Assembly: GCA_004213515.1 (NCBI GenBank) | Contig: SHAK01000017.1 | Coordinates: 1 to 44,600 of the forward strand | Origin: Limisphaerales bacterium | Lineage (GTDB): Bacteria > Verrucomicrobiota > Verrucomicrobiia > Limisphaerales > UBA1096 | Length of the DNA stretch: 44,600 nucleotides | Reading direction: 5' to 3' | Shown: one piece after another, positions 25,615 to 34,509 of the stretch | How the letters are laid out: every line of letters starts with the position of its first letter | Numbering within the stretch: position 1 is the first letter of the stretch | The notes under the pieces: generated by a model | What the model was told of the DNA's origin: nothing | Database searches by the model: none | The model's input: the letters and a program-made list of their open reading frames with translations, nothing else | Position numbers and translations under genes: made by a program

Positions 25615-26700
25615 ATGAAACAATTATCAAAACTGCTGGTTGTAATCTTTGCAACAGCAACATTCAGTGCTTCTGCTGCACCGAAATTGTGGTTAGATTA
25701 CAAAGGTAAGAAAGGCCCAGGAAAAGGTAAAAGTGTTGTTCTTATCTCGGGAGATGAAGAGTACCGATCTGAAGAGGCTATGCCTATGCTTGCTGGTATT
25801 TTATCTAGACATCATGGATTCAATTGCCGTGTTGTGTTCGCGATTGATCCTAAGAGCGGCCTTGTTGATCCAAACAATCGTACAAATATTCCAGGCCTTG
25901 AAGTGCTTAATGAAGCTGACCTGATGATTATTGGAACACGCTTCCGTGCTTTGCCTGATAATCAGATGGTTCATATTGATTCTTACCTGAAAACTGGTAA
26001 GCCTGTTATTGGAATGCGAACTGCTACTCATGCTTTTAATTTTGGTGGAGGAAAAACTTACTCTCATTACAGCAATGGTTACAATGGTCCAAAAAAAGAA
26101 TGGAAGGGAGGTTTCGGGAAGTTAGTTCTTGGTGATTTTTGGTTAAATCATCACGGTGGGCACAAGTCGGAAAGTACTGTAGGAATGATTGCTCCTGGTG
26201 CGGAAAAGCATCCTATTACTCGCGGAATTAAGAATGGTGATGTATGGGGACCTAGCGACGTTTATGGAGTGCGTTTGCCATTAGACAAAAGTTCACAGCA
26301 CATTTTTCTCGGACAAGTTACAAAGAGAAAAGGGCCCCGCACTAACGATCCTTTTTTTGGGATGAAACCAACAGATGATGAAGCAGTAGCTGGTAGAAAG
26401 AATGCTCCCATGATGCCTATAACTTGGACTAAGAATTATCAGGTTCCCGGTGGCAAAAAGGGTCGTGTTTTCACTACTACAATGGGTTCATCTACAGACC
26501 TTGTGGCTGAAGGCAGTCGTCGAATGATGATAAATGGTGTTTATTGGTTACTCGATCTGAAGATTCCAAAGAATGGAGCTAAGGTAGATCTAACAGGGGA
26601 ATTTAAGCCGCTTCAGTATAGCTTTCGTTCCAAAGATTATTGGCCAAAGCAAAGCAAGCGTCCTGCTGCTTTTCGGCTAAAGAAACAAAAAAAGAAATAG
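25615..26700 (+). CDS. Secreted ThuA-like domain protein
   Basis: A 361-residue protein with a signal peptide (LLVVIFATATFSASA/AP). The core is a ThuA-like fold related to class I amidotransferase-like flavodoxin folds: SVVLISGDEEYRSEEAMP, LNEADLMIIGTRFRALPDN and GKPVIGMRTATHAFNF. ThuA proteins are linked to trehalose and other sugar use, and in these phyla large numbers of secreted relatives are of unknown function. The C-terminus is very Lys-rich. It is followed by a terminator-like hairpin that lies inside the next coding region. Confidence 0.85.
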   Translation: MKQLSKLLVVIFATATFSASAAPKLWLDYKGKKGPGKGKSVVLISGDEEYRSEEAMPMLAGILSRHHGFNCRVVFAIDPKSGLVDPNNRTNIPGLEVLNEADLMIIGTRFRALPDNQMVHIDSYLKTGKPVIGMRTATHAFNFGGGKTYSHYSNGYNGPKKEWKGGFGKLVLGDFWLNHHGGHKSESTVGMIAPGAEKHPITRGIKNGDVWGPSDVYGVRLPLDKSSQHIFLGQVTKRKGPRTNDPFFGMKPTDDEAVAGRKNAPMMPITWTKNYQVPGGKKGRVFTTTMGSSTDLVAEGSRRMMINGVYWLLDLKIPKNGAKVDLTGEFKPLQYSFRSKDYWPKQSKRPAAFRLKKQKKK

Positions 26701-26709
26701 TCCTTATTT

Positions 26710-27651
26710 ATGTTAAATTTTTTCAGACGGAGGTTTAGTCGCCTCTGTCTTTTTTTATCCTTAATAGTAATGGCGCTTTTGTTTGGATGTAAACCAGCTA
26801 AGGTTACTCCGATCATATTTCGGGTAATGACTTTTAACATCCATCATGGTGAAGGAGTAGATGGGAAAGTCGATTTAGATCGAATTGCCAATGTTATTTT
26901 AGAAGCAAACGCTGATGCGGTTGCATTGCAGGAGGTTGACCGAAATACTAGAAGAACAGGTGGTGTCGATATGATTAAGGAGTTAGGAAAACGTACTAAT
27001 ATGCATTTTGCTTTTGGGTCTAATTTAGATTTTCAAGGAGGGGAATATGGTACGGCAATTCTTAGTAAGCACCCTATTCAGTCGTTCGAAAATCATGCAC
27101 TCAAGCAGGTGCGTGACGGAGAGCCTCGTGGTGTTCTTCAAGCTGTCCTAGATGTTGGTCAAGGGCAAATATTGTTTGTGAGCACTCATCTTGACCACAC
27201 TAAAGATCAGGCTGAGCGACTTTTTAGCCAATCGCAATTTGATGATTTGTTTGCTAAATATAAAGATCTACCAGCTATTTTTTGTGGTGACTTTAATGAT
27301 ACACCAGACAGTGAGCTTTATAAGCGAATGAGTGAAAAATGGGTCGATTCTTGGAGTCTTGCTGGTAAAGGCGACGGTTTTACGATGACAAGCTCTATGC
27401 CCTCACGTCGTATTGACTATGTTTGGGTTTCAGATAAAAAAAACTTCACTATGCGTTGGGTAGATGTCCCAATGACAAAAGCATCTGACCATTTGCCACT
27501 CATTGCTGAAATGGAGATGAAGCCTGTTCCCCATCCAATGGGAAGTGAACAACTTGCTCTTCTAATTATAGTACTTACTTTTTTAAGTGCTATTCCAATT
27601 GGCCTTGGAATAACAATTTTTAAGGCTAATCAAAGTAGTAAATCTATTTAA
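26710..27651 (+). CDS. Endonuclease/exonuclease/phosphatase-fold lipoprotein
   Basis: A 313-residue protein with an arginine-rich lipoprotein leader (MLNFFRRRFSRLCLFL, lipobox LFGC), then an EEP domain: MTFNIHHGEG, VALQEVDRNTRRTGG, FVSTHLDHT, FCGDFNDTPDS, RRIDYVWVS and KASDHLPLIAEM. These give the Asn, Glu, Asp-x-Asn and Asp-His residues of the Mg2+-dependent phosphodiesterase/phosphatase centre. A hydrophobic C-terminal helix (ALLIIVLTFLSAIPIGLGI) may be a second anchor. Likely substrates are extracellular DNA, phospholipid headgroups or inositol phosphates; not resolvable. ATG 26710 is chosen because the next ATG (26770) would destroy the signal peptide. Confidence 0.85.
   Translation: MLNFFRRRFSRLCLFLSLIVMALLFGCKPAKVTPIIFRVMTFNIHHGEGVDGKVDLDRIANVILEANADAVALQEVDRNTRRTGGVDMIKELGKRTNMHFAFGSNLDFQGGEYGTAILSKHPIQSFENHALKQVRDGEPRGVLQAVLDVGQGQILFVSTHLDHTKDQAERLFSQSQFDDLFAKYKDLPAIFCGDFNDTPDSELYKRMSEKWVDSWSLAGKGDGFTMTSSMPSRRIDYVWVSDKKNFTMRWVDVPMTKASDHLPLIAEMEMKPVPHPMGSEQLALLIIVLTFLSAIPIGLGITIFKANQSSKSI
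26725..26757 (+). terminator. Terminator-like hairpin within the EEP lipoprotein signal-peptide codons
   Basis: AGACGGAGG (26725-26733) pairs with CCTCTGTCT (26742-26750), nine pairs including one G-U, around an eight-base loop, and is followed by seven Ts (26751-26757). It lies 25 bases after the ThuA-like stop, where a terminator is expected, but also 15 bases into the EEP lipoprotein coding region. Confidence 0.65.
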
Positions 27652-27667
27652 TATAGTAAGTATATAT

Positions 27668-28258
27668 TTAATAGAGAAATTCTGTAGCTCCATTCTTGAT
27701 AAGTAGCTCTGATATTTCATTTTCGAAATTATTATCAGCAAGATTTAATGGAGTTAAATTATTTTTGGTCTTTGCATTTAAATTCGCTCCTTTTTCAATA
27801 AGTAATTTAACAATTTTTTTTTGTCCTTTTTCGGCAGCCCAGTGTAATATTGAGTATCCATTATCGGAGTCTCTAGTGTTTATGTCTATGCCCTCTTTTA
27901 AGTATGTTTTAACAGTTTCAAGATCACCCTTTTTAGTTGCATTTATTAATTTAGTTTCTTTGTTTTTGTTGAATTCCCTAAGTTTATTCATAAAACCTGG
28001 TTCTAAATCCTCAGATTTAGCATACCAAATTTCTTCTTTCCATGCTCCGCTTATTATAGAGCGAGTCTTGTGGCTGAGGTAAAATATATCATTTGTTTCA
28101 CCTAAGTATCTTGATTGCTTCATGGTTTGATTCATTCCAAGTTCAAATTCTTTTTTGAAAATAGTGCCAGAAACATTTTTTGGTGAATTATTGCAACCAA
28201 TCATAAAAACTAATAGAAATAGTTGTGGGATTATGATTGTTTTTAATGGTTTCTTCAT
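27668..28258 (-). CDS. Ankyrin-repeat lipoprotein
   Basis: A 196-residue protein with a lipoprotein signal (IIIPQLFLLVFMIGC), a spacer of about 80 residues and at least three ankyrin repeats (ATKKGDLETVKTYLKEG; GYSILHWAAEKGQKKIVKLL; NLTPLNLADNNFENEISELL). It should be a lipid-anchored protein-binding module. It is convergent with the EEP lipoprotein (17 bases apart) and divergent from the gamma-glutamyltransferase gene. Its codons are AT-richer than those of its neighbours. It resembles the ankyrin lipoprotein at 5486-6121 in layout but is not an obvious close copy. Confidence 0.82.
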   Translation of the reverse strand: MKKPLKTIIIPQLFLLVFMIGCNNSPKNVSGTIFKKEFELGMNQTMKQSRYLGETNDIFYLSHKTRSIISGAWKEEIWYAKSEDLEPGFMNKLREFNKNKETKLINATKKGDLETVKTYLKEGIDINTRDSDNGYSILHWAAEKGQKKIVKLLIEKGANLNAKTKNNLTPLNLADNNFENEISELLIKNGATEFLY

Positions 28259-28443
28259 TTGATTAATTGGAGAAGTATAGTAACTTCGAAGTATTAATTA
28301 TCCAACACGATTTAGACTTTTTTATTTCATAATATTTCATTGTTTAACTCTAAAGGTGTTGCAAACCTTTCTTGGCTAATTTGTTTTTTTTATTTAAAAA
28401 TTCTTTTTAATTAAGTTTAGTAATTAATAAAAATATCTAAGAA

Positions 28444-30180
28444 ATGATAGTTTATTCAAAAGAAAGAGTTACTTGCCTTTTAGAAGATCATACCAGGAAA
28501 AGTTCATCTTTTGTTATGATGATTTGTGTGCTTCTGATTATGTTAATCATTGTACCGCTTGGTCTCCCTGCTGATCGAACTCTTGCTGCAGTGACAGTTC
28601 ATCCATTGGCGACTAAAGCTGCAGAAAAAGCTTTTAAGGAAGGAGGAAACGCTGTTGATGCAGCCGTTGCTAGTGCACTTACTTTAGGTGTTGTTGATGG
28701 TTTTAATTCTGGTATTGGGGGCGGTTGTTTTATGTTAATTCGTAAGTCTGATGGTGAATTCATTGCTATAGATGGGCGTGAAACGGCTCCAAGTAAAGCC
28801 AGTCGTGATATGTACTTACGTGATGGTATTGCGAAGTCCGAATTAAGTCAGACTGGTGCATTGGCTATAGGCATTCCGGGTGCGTTGGCAGCCTATAATC
28901 TTGCGATTAATAAATATGGGAACCTTGATTTTGCTAAGCTTTTAAGGCAGGCGGCAATGATTGCTGATGAAGGATTTTTACTTGATGATTCATATTTAGT
29001 TCGACTAAAAAAAGTCGTCAATAAACTTCGGCTTTTTCCTGCTAGTTCACGAATATTTCTTGATTCAAATGGTAGCCCTTGGCCGAAGGGTTACCGTCTT
29101 AAGCAATCTGATTTGGCAAAGTCATATCGAAACATTGCAAATCATTCTGTTGATTGGTTTTATAAAGGTCCTTTTGCACTAAAAACGGAACAATGGATGG
29201 TGTTAAATGATGGTTTAATTGTTCATGAGGACTTTATTAGTTATGAGGCAAAACGGCGTGAGCCAGTTCGAACAACTTACCGGGATCATGAGATAATTGG
29301 TTTTCCCCCACCAAGCTCAGGGGGTGTTCATGTAGCGCAAATTTTGAATATTCTTGAAAATTTTGATTTGTTTTCGATGGCTCCTGATTCTTCCGAGTTC
29401 GTTCACATTGTTACTGAAGCAATGCGCCTAGCTTTTGTAGACAGATCATATTGGCTTGGAGACGCTGATTTTGTTTCGGTTCCAAGAGGATTAGCATCAA
29501 AAAAATACGCTCGTATGCTTGCTAAAAAAATAAATCTTTCAAAAGTAGCTAGCATCAATGTGCATTCAATTCCAGAGGACGCCGATTCGGATTTATTTGG
29601 TAAGCATACGACACATTTTTCCACAGCTGATTCAGATGGCTGGTGGGTGGCTTGTACTGCAACAATTAATACAACTTTTGGTTCAGGAGTAGTAATTCCA
29701 GACACTGGCATAGTAATGAACAATGAAATGGATGATTTCTCTGCTCAACCAGGGGTTCCAAATGTATTTGGTTTAGTCGGAGCAGAGGCTAATGCAATTG
29801 TTTCTGGAAAACGTCCGCTTTCAAGTATGAGTCCAACAATTGTATTAAAGGATGGAGTGCCCATTTTTACAATAGGAGCAGCAGGTGGCCCAACAATTAT
29901 TTCACAGGCCGTGTTGGCAATCATAAATATCATTGATCATAAAATGAAACCGAGTAAGGCCCTTGATCAAGCAAGGTTTCATCATCAATGGAAACCAAAT
30001 CAGTTGCTTCTAGAAAAGAAGGTAGGTCAGGAATGTATAGATTCATTAGTTAAAATTGGTCATAAAGTTAAATTGATTGATTCCATTGGAGCGGCTCAGG
30101 CTCTTGGTCGAAACAATATTGGTGCTTTTGTGGGTTCAGCAGATCCAAGGGGGCGAGGTGTATTTTCTGTGTTTGATTGA
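28444..30180 (+). CDS. ggt: Gamma-glutamyltransferase
   Basis: A 578-residue Ntn-hydrolase precursor with an N-terminal membrane/signal segment (MMICVLLIMLIIVPLGL). Family blocks are clear: EGGNAVDAAVASALTLGVVD, NSGIGGGCFMLIR, GRETAP and, at the self-cleavage site, HTTHFSTAD with Thr390 the predicted catalytic nucleophile of the small subunit. SSMSPTIVLKDG and GAAGGPTIISQ complete the active site. It cleaves the gamma-glutamyl bond of glutathione and related compounds outside the cytoplasm. Its stop codon overlaps the putative TTG start of the PSCyt1/PSD1 gene. Confidence 0.93.
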   Translation: MIVYSKERVTCLLEDHTRKSSSFVMMICVLLIMLIIVPLGLPADRTLAAVTVHPLATKAAEKAFKEGGNAVDAAVASALTLGVVDGFNSGIGGGCFMLIRKSDGEFIAIDGRETAPSKASRDMYLRDGIAKSELSQTGALAIGIPGALAAYNLAINKYGNLDFAKLLRQAAMIADEGFLLDDSYLVRLKKVVNKLRLFPASSRIFLDSNGSPWPKGYRLKQSDLAKSYRNIANHSVDWFYKGPFALKTEQWMVLNDGLIVHEDFISYEAKRREPVRTTYRDHEIIGFPPPSSGGVHVAQILNILENFDLFSMAPDSSEFVHIVTEAMRLAFVDRSYWLGDADFVSVPRGLASKKYARMLAKKINLSKVASINVHSIPEDADSDLFGKHTTHFSTADSDGWWVACTATINTTFGSGVVIPDTGIVMNNEMDDFSAQPGVPNVFGLVGAEANAIVSGKRPLSSMSPTIVLKDGVPIFTIGAAGGPTIISQAVLAIINIIDHKMKPSKALDQARFHHQWKPNQLLLEKKVGQECIDSLVKIGHKVKLIDSIGAAQALGRNNIGAFVGSADPRGRGVFSVFD

Positions 30181-33100
30181 TACACAAATTATTGTGGATT
30201 TCTTTTGTTTTAGTCATTAAATTTTTGTTTATCTTAATTCCAAAATCAAAAGTATTTTTCTTCCTTTTTTTGCTAGTGCTTTTGGGCCCGAACAAAGTTC
30301 GAGGTGATCTCTTTAGTGAATCCGTTTATCCGATCCTTCGACAAAATTGTTTCGAATGTCATGGTCCTGACAAACGTAAAGGGGGATTGAGACTTGATCG
30401 TAAGCGAGAAGCTATGTTAGGCGGGGATTCTGGGCCTGTAATTATTGCTGGAGATAGTCTAAAAAGCTCTCTTTATAAGCTTATTGCAAACATTGAGGAT
30501 GGTAAACAGATGCCGCCTAAGGGTGATCTGCTCCCAAGCGAATCCATTGCAACTATTAAACAATGGATTGATTCGGGTGCCGTATGGCCAACATCATTGG
30601 CTGATGGTCTTAAGGAGCTTCAGCCCAAGCATTGGGCATTCCAAACTCCAAAGAGGCCAATTCCTCCGTTAATTCAAAACAAATTATGGCCAAATAATGC
30701 AATAGATAATTTTGTACTGTCTAAACTTGAAAAAGAAGGAATTGATCCGTCGCCTCGTGCTAAAAAGTCTATGCTGATTAGGCGTTTGAGTTTTGACTTG
30801 TTAGGTATTCCGCCTAGTGCTGAAGAGGTTAGACAATTTCTTCAAAATAATTCTCAAGATTCATACATTCAATTGGTTGATAAATTAATTGCATCAGATG
30901 CATTTGGAGAGCACTGGGGGCGTTTCTGGCTGGATAAGGCACGTTATGCTGATAGTGATGGGTACGAAAAAGATAATGTGAGACCTACTGCATGGGTTTG
31001 GCGCGATTGGGTGATTGATGCAATTAACAAAGATATTCCTTATGACCAATTTTCCATAAAGCAAATTGCCGGTGATATGCTACCTGGAGCAGATGTTAAT
31101 GAACAATTAGCAACTGGTTTTCATCGGAATACGCTTCACAATACGGAGGGAGGTACTGACCAAGAGGAGTTTCGGATAAAGGCTGTCGTCGACAGATTAA
31201 GCACTGCTGGTTCAATTTGGCTAGGGCTTACCATTGGATGTGCAGAATGCCACACACACAAGTATGATCCTATTACGCAGAGAGAGTTCTACGAAATGAT
31301 GGCTTTTTTTAACACTTCTAATGATCATACGATACAAGCACCTAATGATGAAGAACTCAGTAGTTTTAAAATTCTTAATGAAGATTGGAATAAATCTAAG
31401 AAGAAAATTGAAGGAGATTTGGATTCATACCTTAAAAATGAAGCACCAAAAAAACAAATTGATTGGGAAAAAGATTTCAGTCAGAACATTCCTGATTGGT
31501 CTGTGTTTGCCGCTAAAGAATTAGTCTCTACTGGCAAAGTTGAACTTTCTGCTGATAGTGAAGGAGTCATAAGGGCCGGAGGTGAAAATCCTGATATAGC
31601 AACTTACACAATAGTCGGAGCAACAAGTCTAAAAAAAATCACCGGATTCCGATTGACTACTGTAAAGGTTAATAAAAAAGGTGCAGGCCGAGCCGATAAT
31701 GGAAATTTTGTTATAAATCAATTCCGGGCTGAATTATTGCTTTCAAACGGAAAAACTCAACCAATTCCATTTAAGGCAGTGGAAGCTTCACATTCTCAAA
31801 ATAATTTTGATGTAGGTAATACTATTGATGGTAAAATTGGATCCAATTCTGGATGGGCTGTTTCTCCAAAAATTAATCAAGACAACTTTGCTATATTTGC
31901 ATCTAATCCGATATCTGTGCCGCTTGATGCTAAAATTAGAATTACTATTGTTCAATCTCATGGCAAAAAACATACTTTAGGCGGTTTAAGGCTGGAGGTT
32001 ACTGAATCAAGTTCATCTTCAATTTTTAACTTCATTCCTAGTACTGTTACTGCTGCCCTTAATGTGTCGGTAAATAATCGTAGTGAAAAGCAAATCGCTA
32101 TTATTCACAATTGGTTTCTTAGTAATGTTGATGAGCAGGGTGAAGCTTTACAAAAAAAACTTAATGACCATATAAAACTTGCTCCTAAATATCCTGGTCC
32201 AAAAGCTAATGTGGTTATTGAACAGTCCAAAAGGCGTAAAACTTATATTCATGTTCGTGGTGACTTTTTGCGTAAGGGCCCAGAAGTTAAGCCGGGTACT
32301 CTTTCGGTGCTTCATCCTTTGAGAAGCATAAAGGAAGCAAATAGGCTCGATTTTTCTAAGTGGATTTTTGATTCAAAAAACCCTCTCACAAGTAGAGTTT
32401 CAGTTAACTATATTTGGCAAAATCTTTTTGGTAGTGGGCTAGTAAAAACTGTTGATGATTTTGGTGTTCGTGGTGATTTCCCGTCTCATCCTAAATTACT
32501 CGATTGGTTGGCTAATGAATTACAGAGGCTTAACTGGAGTCGAAAAGAACTGATTCGAATTATTGTTACTTCTGAGACCTATCAGCAATCCTCTTCAGTG
32601 CGAGGAGATCTTCAAGTTAATGATGCTGATAATCGATGGCTTGCGAGACAGAATAGATTTCGTTTAAGTGCGGAAGGTGTTCGAGATACCCAGCTGTATG
32701 CAGCAGGTTTGCTTAGTCTTCGTAAATATGGGCCCAGTATTAGGCCTCCTTTACCGTCTGATATTGCAGCTCTTGGCTATGCCAATTCTGTTAAGTGGAA
32801 AGCTAGTACTGGAGAAAATAAATACCGTCGCGGAGTCTATATTCATGCACAGCGAACAGTTCCATATCCAATGCTTACCACTTTCGATGCTAATGACACC
32901 TCTGTTGCATGTATGCGCCGTGAAAATTCTAACACCCCTTTACAAGCACTGACGCTTCTAAATGATCCAGTATTTTTTGAATCTGCTCAAGCACTTGGGC
33001 GATTAATGAGTGAGGAAACGGGTAGTCTTAGGCAGCAAATAATATATGGTTTTGAGCGTTGTTTATCTCGTCCAATTACTAACTTTGAGATTTCTCGCTT

Positions 33101-33257
33101 AATGAAGTTTTATGAAGATCAGAAAAAGCTGATCTTGGCAACGCCTCAAAGTGCAGAAAAAATCACTGGAATAAAGGGAGGTACTTCGAATTTGGCTGCT
33201 TTTATTTCACTCGCTCGAGTAATACTTAACCTTGATGAAACGGTCACCCGTGAGTAG
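30177..33257 (+). CDS. PSCyt1-DUF1549-DUF1553 (PSD1) protein
   Basis: A ~1026-residue exported protein with the standard architecture: a signal region (FFFLFLLVLLG), a PSCyt1 cytochrome-like domain with heme motif NCFECHGPDKRKGG, DUF1549 (VLSKLEKEGIDPSPRAKKSM; second heme motif CAECHTHKYDPIT), a middle carbohydrate-binding-like beta region (~residues 420-640) and DUF1553 (NPLTSRVSVNYIWQNLFG; RRENSNTPLQALTLLNDP). These proteins abound in Planctomycetota and Verrucomicrobiota and are thought to help polysaccharide breakdown, without a proven reaction. The usual partner is a DUF1501 protein encoded just downstream; none is present. The TTG at 30177 overlaps the ggt stop; an in-frame TTG about 45 bases later gives a neater signal peptide. 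Confidence 0.93.
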   Translation: MIHKLLWISFVLVIKFLFILIPKSKVFFFLFLLVLLGPNKVRGDLFSESVYPILRQNCFECHGPDKRKGGLRLDRKREAMLGGDSGPVIIAGDSLKSSLYKLIANIEDGKQMPPKGDLLPSESIATIKQWIDSGAVWPTSLADGLKELQPKHWAFQTPKRPIPPLIQNKLWPNNAIDNFVLSKLEKEGIDPSPRAKKSMLIRRLSFDLLGIPPSAEEVRQFLQNNSQDSYIQLVDKLIASDAFGEHWGRFWLDKARYADSDGYEKDNVRPTAWVWRDWVIDAINKDIPYDQFSIKQIAGDMLPGADVNEQLATGFHRNTLHNTEGGTDQEEFRIKAVVDRLSTAGSIWLGLTIGCAECHTHKYDPITQREFYEMMAFFNTSNDHTIQAPNDEELSSFKILNEDWNKSKKKIEGDLDSYLKNEAPKKQIDWEKDFSQNIPDWSVFAAKELVSTGKVELSADSEGVIRAGGENPDIATYTIVGATSLKKITGFRLTTVKVNKKGAGRADNGNFVINQFRAELLLSNGKTQPIPFKAVEASHSQNNFDVGNTIDGKIGSNSGWAVSPKINQDNFAIFASNPISVPLDAKIRITIVQSHGKKHTLGGLRLEVTESSSSSIFNFIPSTVTAALNVSVNNRSEKQIAIIHNWFLSNVDEQGEALQKKLNDHIKLAPKYPGPKANVVIEQSKRRKTYIHVRGDFLRKGPEVKPGTLSVLHPLRSIKEANRLDFSKWIFDSKNPLTSRVSVNYIWQNLFGSGLVKTVDDFGVRGDFPSHPKLLDWLANELQRLNWSRKELIRIIVTSETYQQSSSVRGDLQVNDADNRWLARQNRFRLSAEGVRDTQLYAAGLLSLRKYGPSIRPPLPSDIAALGYANSVKWKASTGENKYRRGVYIHAQRTVPYPMLTTFDANDTSVACMRRENSNTPLQALTLLNDPVFFESAQALGRLMSEETGSLRQQIIYGFERCLSRPITNFEISRLMKFYEDQKKLILATPQSAEKITGIKGGTSNLAAFISLARVILNLDETVTRE

Positions 33258-33846
33258 TTCAAAAATTTTCTATTTTAATGTCCTTATATTGATATAGCAA
33301 AAACGTAAGATTGTTTTAGGTGGAAAACAAAAAATGGTTTAGACTTATAGTTTGCTGCATTAAGCGAAAATCAGGCTCTTTTAGGAAATATTAGGATGTC
33401 CCATTCAAGATCCAATACAGAATATAATGTTATCATTGATTAAGAAAAGTAATCGCTTTTCTAAGAATGTTGAATGTGTTTTCTGTTAGAAGTCTAAAGA
33501 GGAATCAGGAGCGAGTTCGAACATGACTATATTTGCCGTTTCTTCGAGTCCGGGTTTCCTGAAAGCGGGGACTATAGATCGTTTTGCTATTAGCTTGTGA
33601 GAGGTACATGCTCATTAGGCGAGACTGATTAAGAGGAGCTTTCCGGGTTGATAATAACCGGCTACATGCTGAAATAAATGTGTAGAAAATTTTTCTCACA
33701 ATCAGATTCTCTAAAACGACATACAGATGATAGGCTATGTCTGTTATGTTTCCAAACCGAAAGTATTAACAGCTTTTTATTTTTTATTCACAATTGTGAA
33801 TAAAATAATAACAAGTGATAATAAGTAATTTGAAAAACAGATAAAA
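33258..33846. other. 589-base region without a convincing gene
   Basis: No reading frame here looks like a real gene. The longest is a GTG-started 64-codon minus-strand frame (33505-33699) without signal peptide, recognisable domain or ribosome binding site. Small structures are present: a 7-bp stem (33443-33449 with 33456-33462), a GC-richer patch near 33640-33655 (CCGGGTT ... AACCGG) and the 24-bp palindrome at 33782-33805. This is where a DUF1501 gene would normally follow the PSD1 gene. The region could hold an untranslated RNA or a decayed gene; the sequence does not decide. Confidence 0.5.
33782..33805. repeat. 24-bp perfect palindrome, possible operator or hairpin
   Basis: TTTTATTCACAA followed directly by TTGTGAATAAAA is perfectly two-fold symmetric with no central spacer. 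It lies 41 bases beyond the deoC stop. No run of Ts follows it on either strand apart from those in its own arms, so a protein-binding site is as likely as a terminator. Confidence 0.6.
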
Positions 33847-34506
33847 CTAGCTGCTTACAATAGAAACGCCTGAGGAGGTGCCAATGCGAGTGGCGCCTGC
33901 TGAAATCATAGCTCTAGCAATTTCTGCATTGCGGATTCCTCCTGAAGCCTTTACTCCACAGAATTGCCCAACAGTTTCTCTCATTAATTTGACATGTTCA
34001 ATTGTTGCTCCGCTAGGACCAAATCCGGAGCTGGTTTTTACAAAATGGGCTTCAGCTTGAACAGCAACCTTGCAGGCCGTAGCAATTTGCTCATCATTGA
34101 AATAACCGGTTTCGATAATAACTTTTACACGCCTATCATCAGCGGCATCGATGACATCACGAATTTCACGGCTAATGGTTTGATGGTCTCCATCAAGAAA
34201 TTTTCCAATATTGATCATTAGATCAATTTCGTGTGCCCCATTATCTATTGCAACCTCAGTTTCATAGCGTTTGGAATCTGAATCAGTTGCACCAAATGGA
34301 AATCCGACGACCGTAGCAATTAAAACATTAGATTCACCTAAATAATTCCATGCATTTTGTACCCAGCAGCCGTTGATGCAAACTGCAAAAAGCTCGTTTG
34401 ATTCAGCTTCTTTACAGAGTTTTTCTATATCGCTAGCAGTGGCGTCCGGTCGTAAAAGAGTATGATCTATATAACCGTTTAGTAGAGTTTCCGGTTGATC
34501 AGGCAT
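33847..34506 (-). CDS. deoC: Deoxyribose-phosphate aldolase
   Basis: A 219-residue class I aldolase cleaving 2-deoxyribose-5-phosphate to glyceraldehyde-3-phosphate and acetaldehyde in deoxynucleoside breakdown. Key residues are visible: the helper Lys in VKVIIETGYF and the Schiff-base Lys in HFVKTSSGFGPSGAT, plus the phosphate-binding VKASGGIRN. N-terminal YIDHTLLRPDAT is characteristic. It lies three bases after mdh on the same strand, so both are probably one operon, with mdh first. Confidence 0.95.
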   Translation of the reverse strand: MPDQPETLLNGYIDHTLLRPDATASDIEKLCKEAESNELFAVCINGCWVQNAWNYLGESNVLIATVVGFPFGATDSDSKRYETEVAIDNGAHEIDLMINIGKFLDGDHQTISREIRDVIDAADDRRVKVIIETGYFNDEQIATACKVAVQAEAHFVKTSSGFGPSGATIEHVKLMRETVGQFCGVKASGGIRNAEIARAMISAGATRIGTSSGVSIVSS

Positions 34507-34509
34507 TGA

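Noticed and set aside
28444-30180. Gamma-glutamyltransferase as a partner of the phosphonate-locus amidotransferase
   Set aside because: It is 10 kb away, exported, and linked to other genes; no sequence evidence ties the two.
33515-33522. GTTCGAAC resembling a tRNA T-loop
   Set aside because: No acceptor, anticodon or D arm can be built around it on either strand.
33505-33699. 64-codon minus-strand frame as a small gene
   Set aside because: GTG start without ribosome binding site, no signal, no domain, in a region with little coding character. Kept only as part of the gap description.
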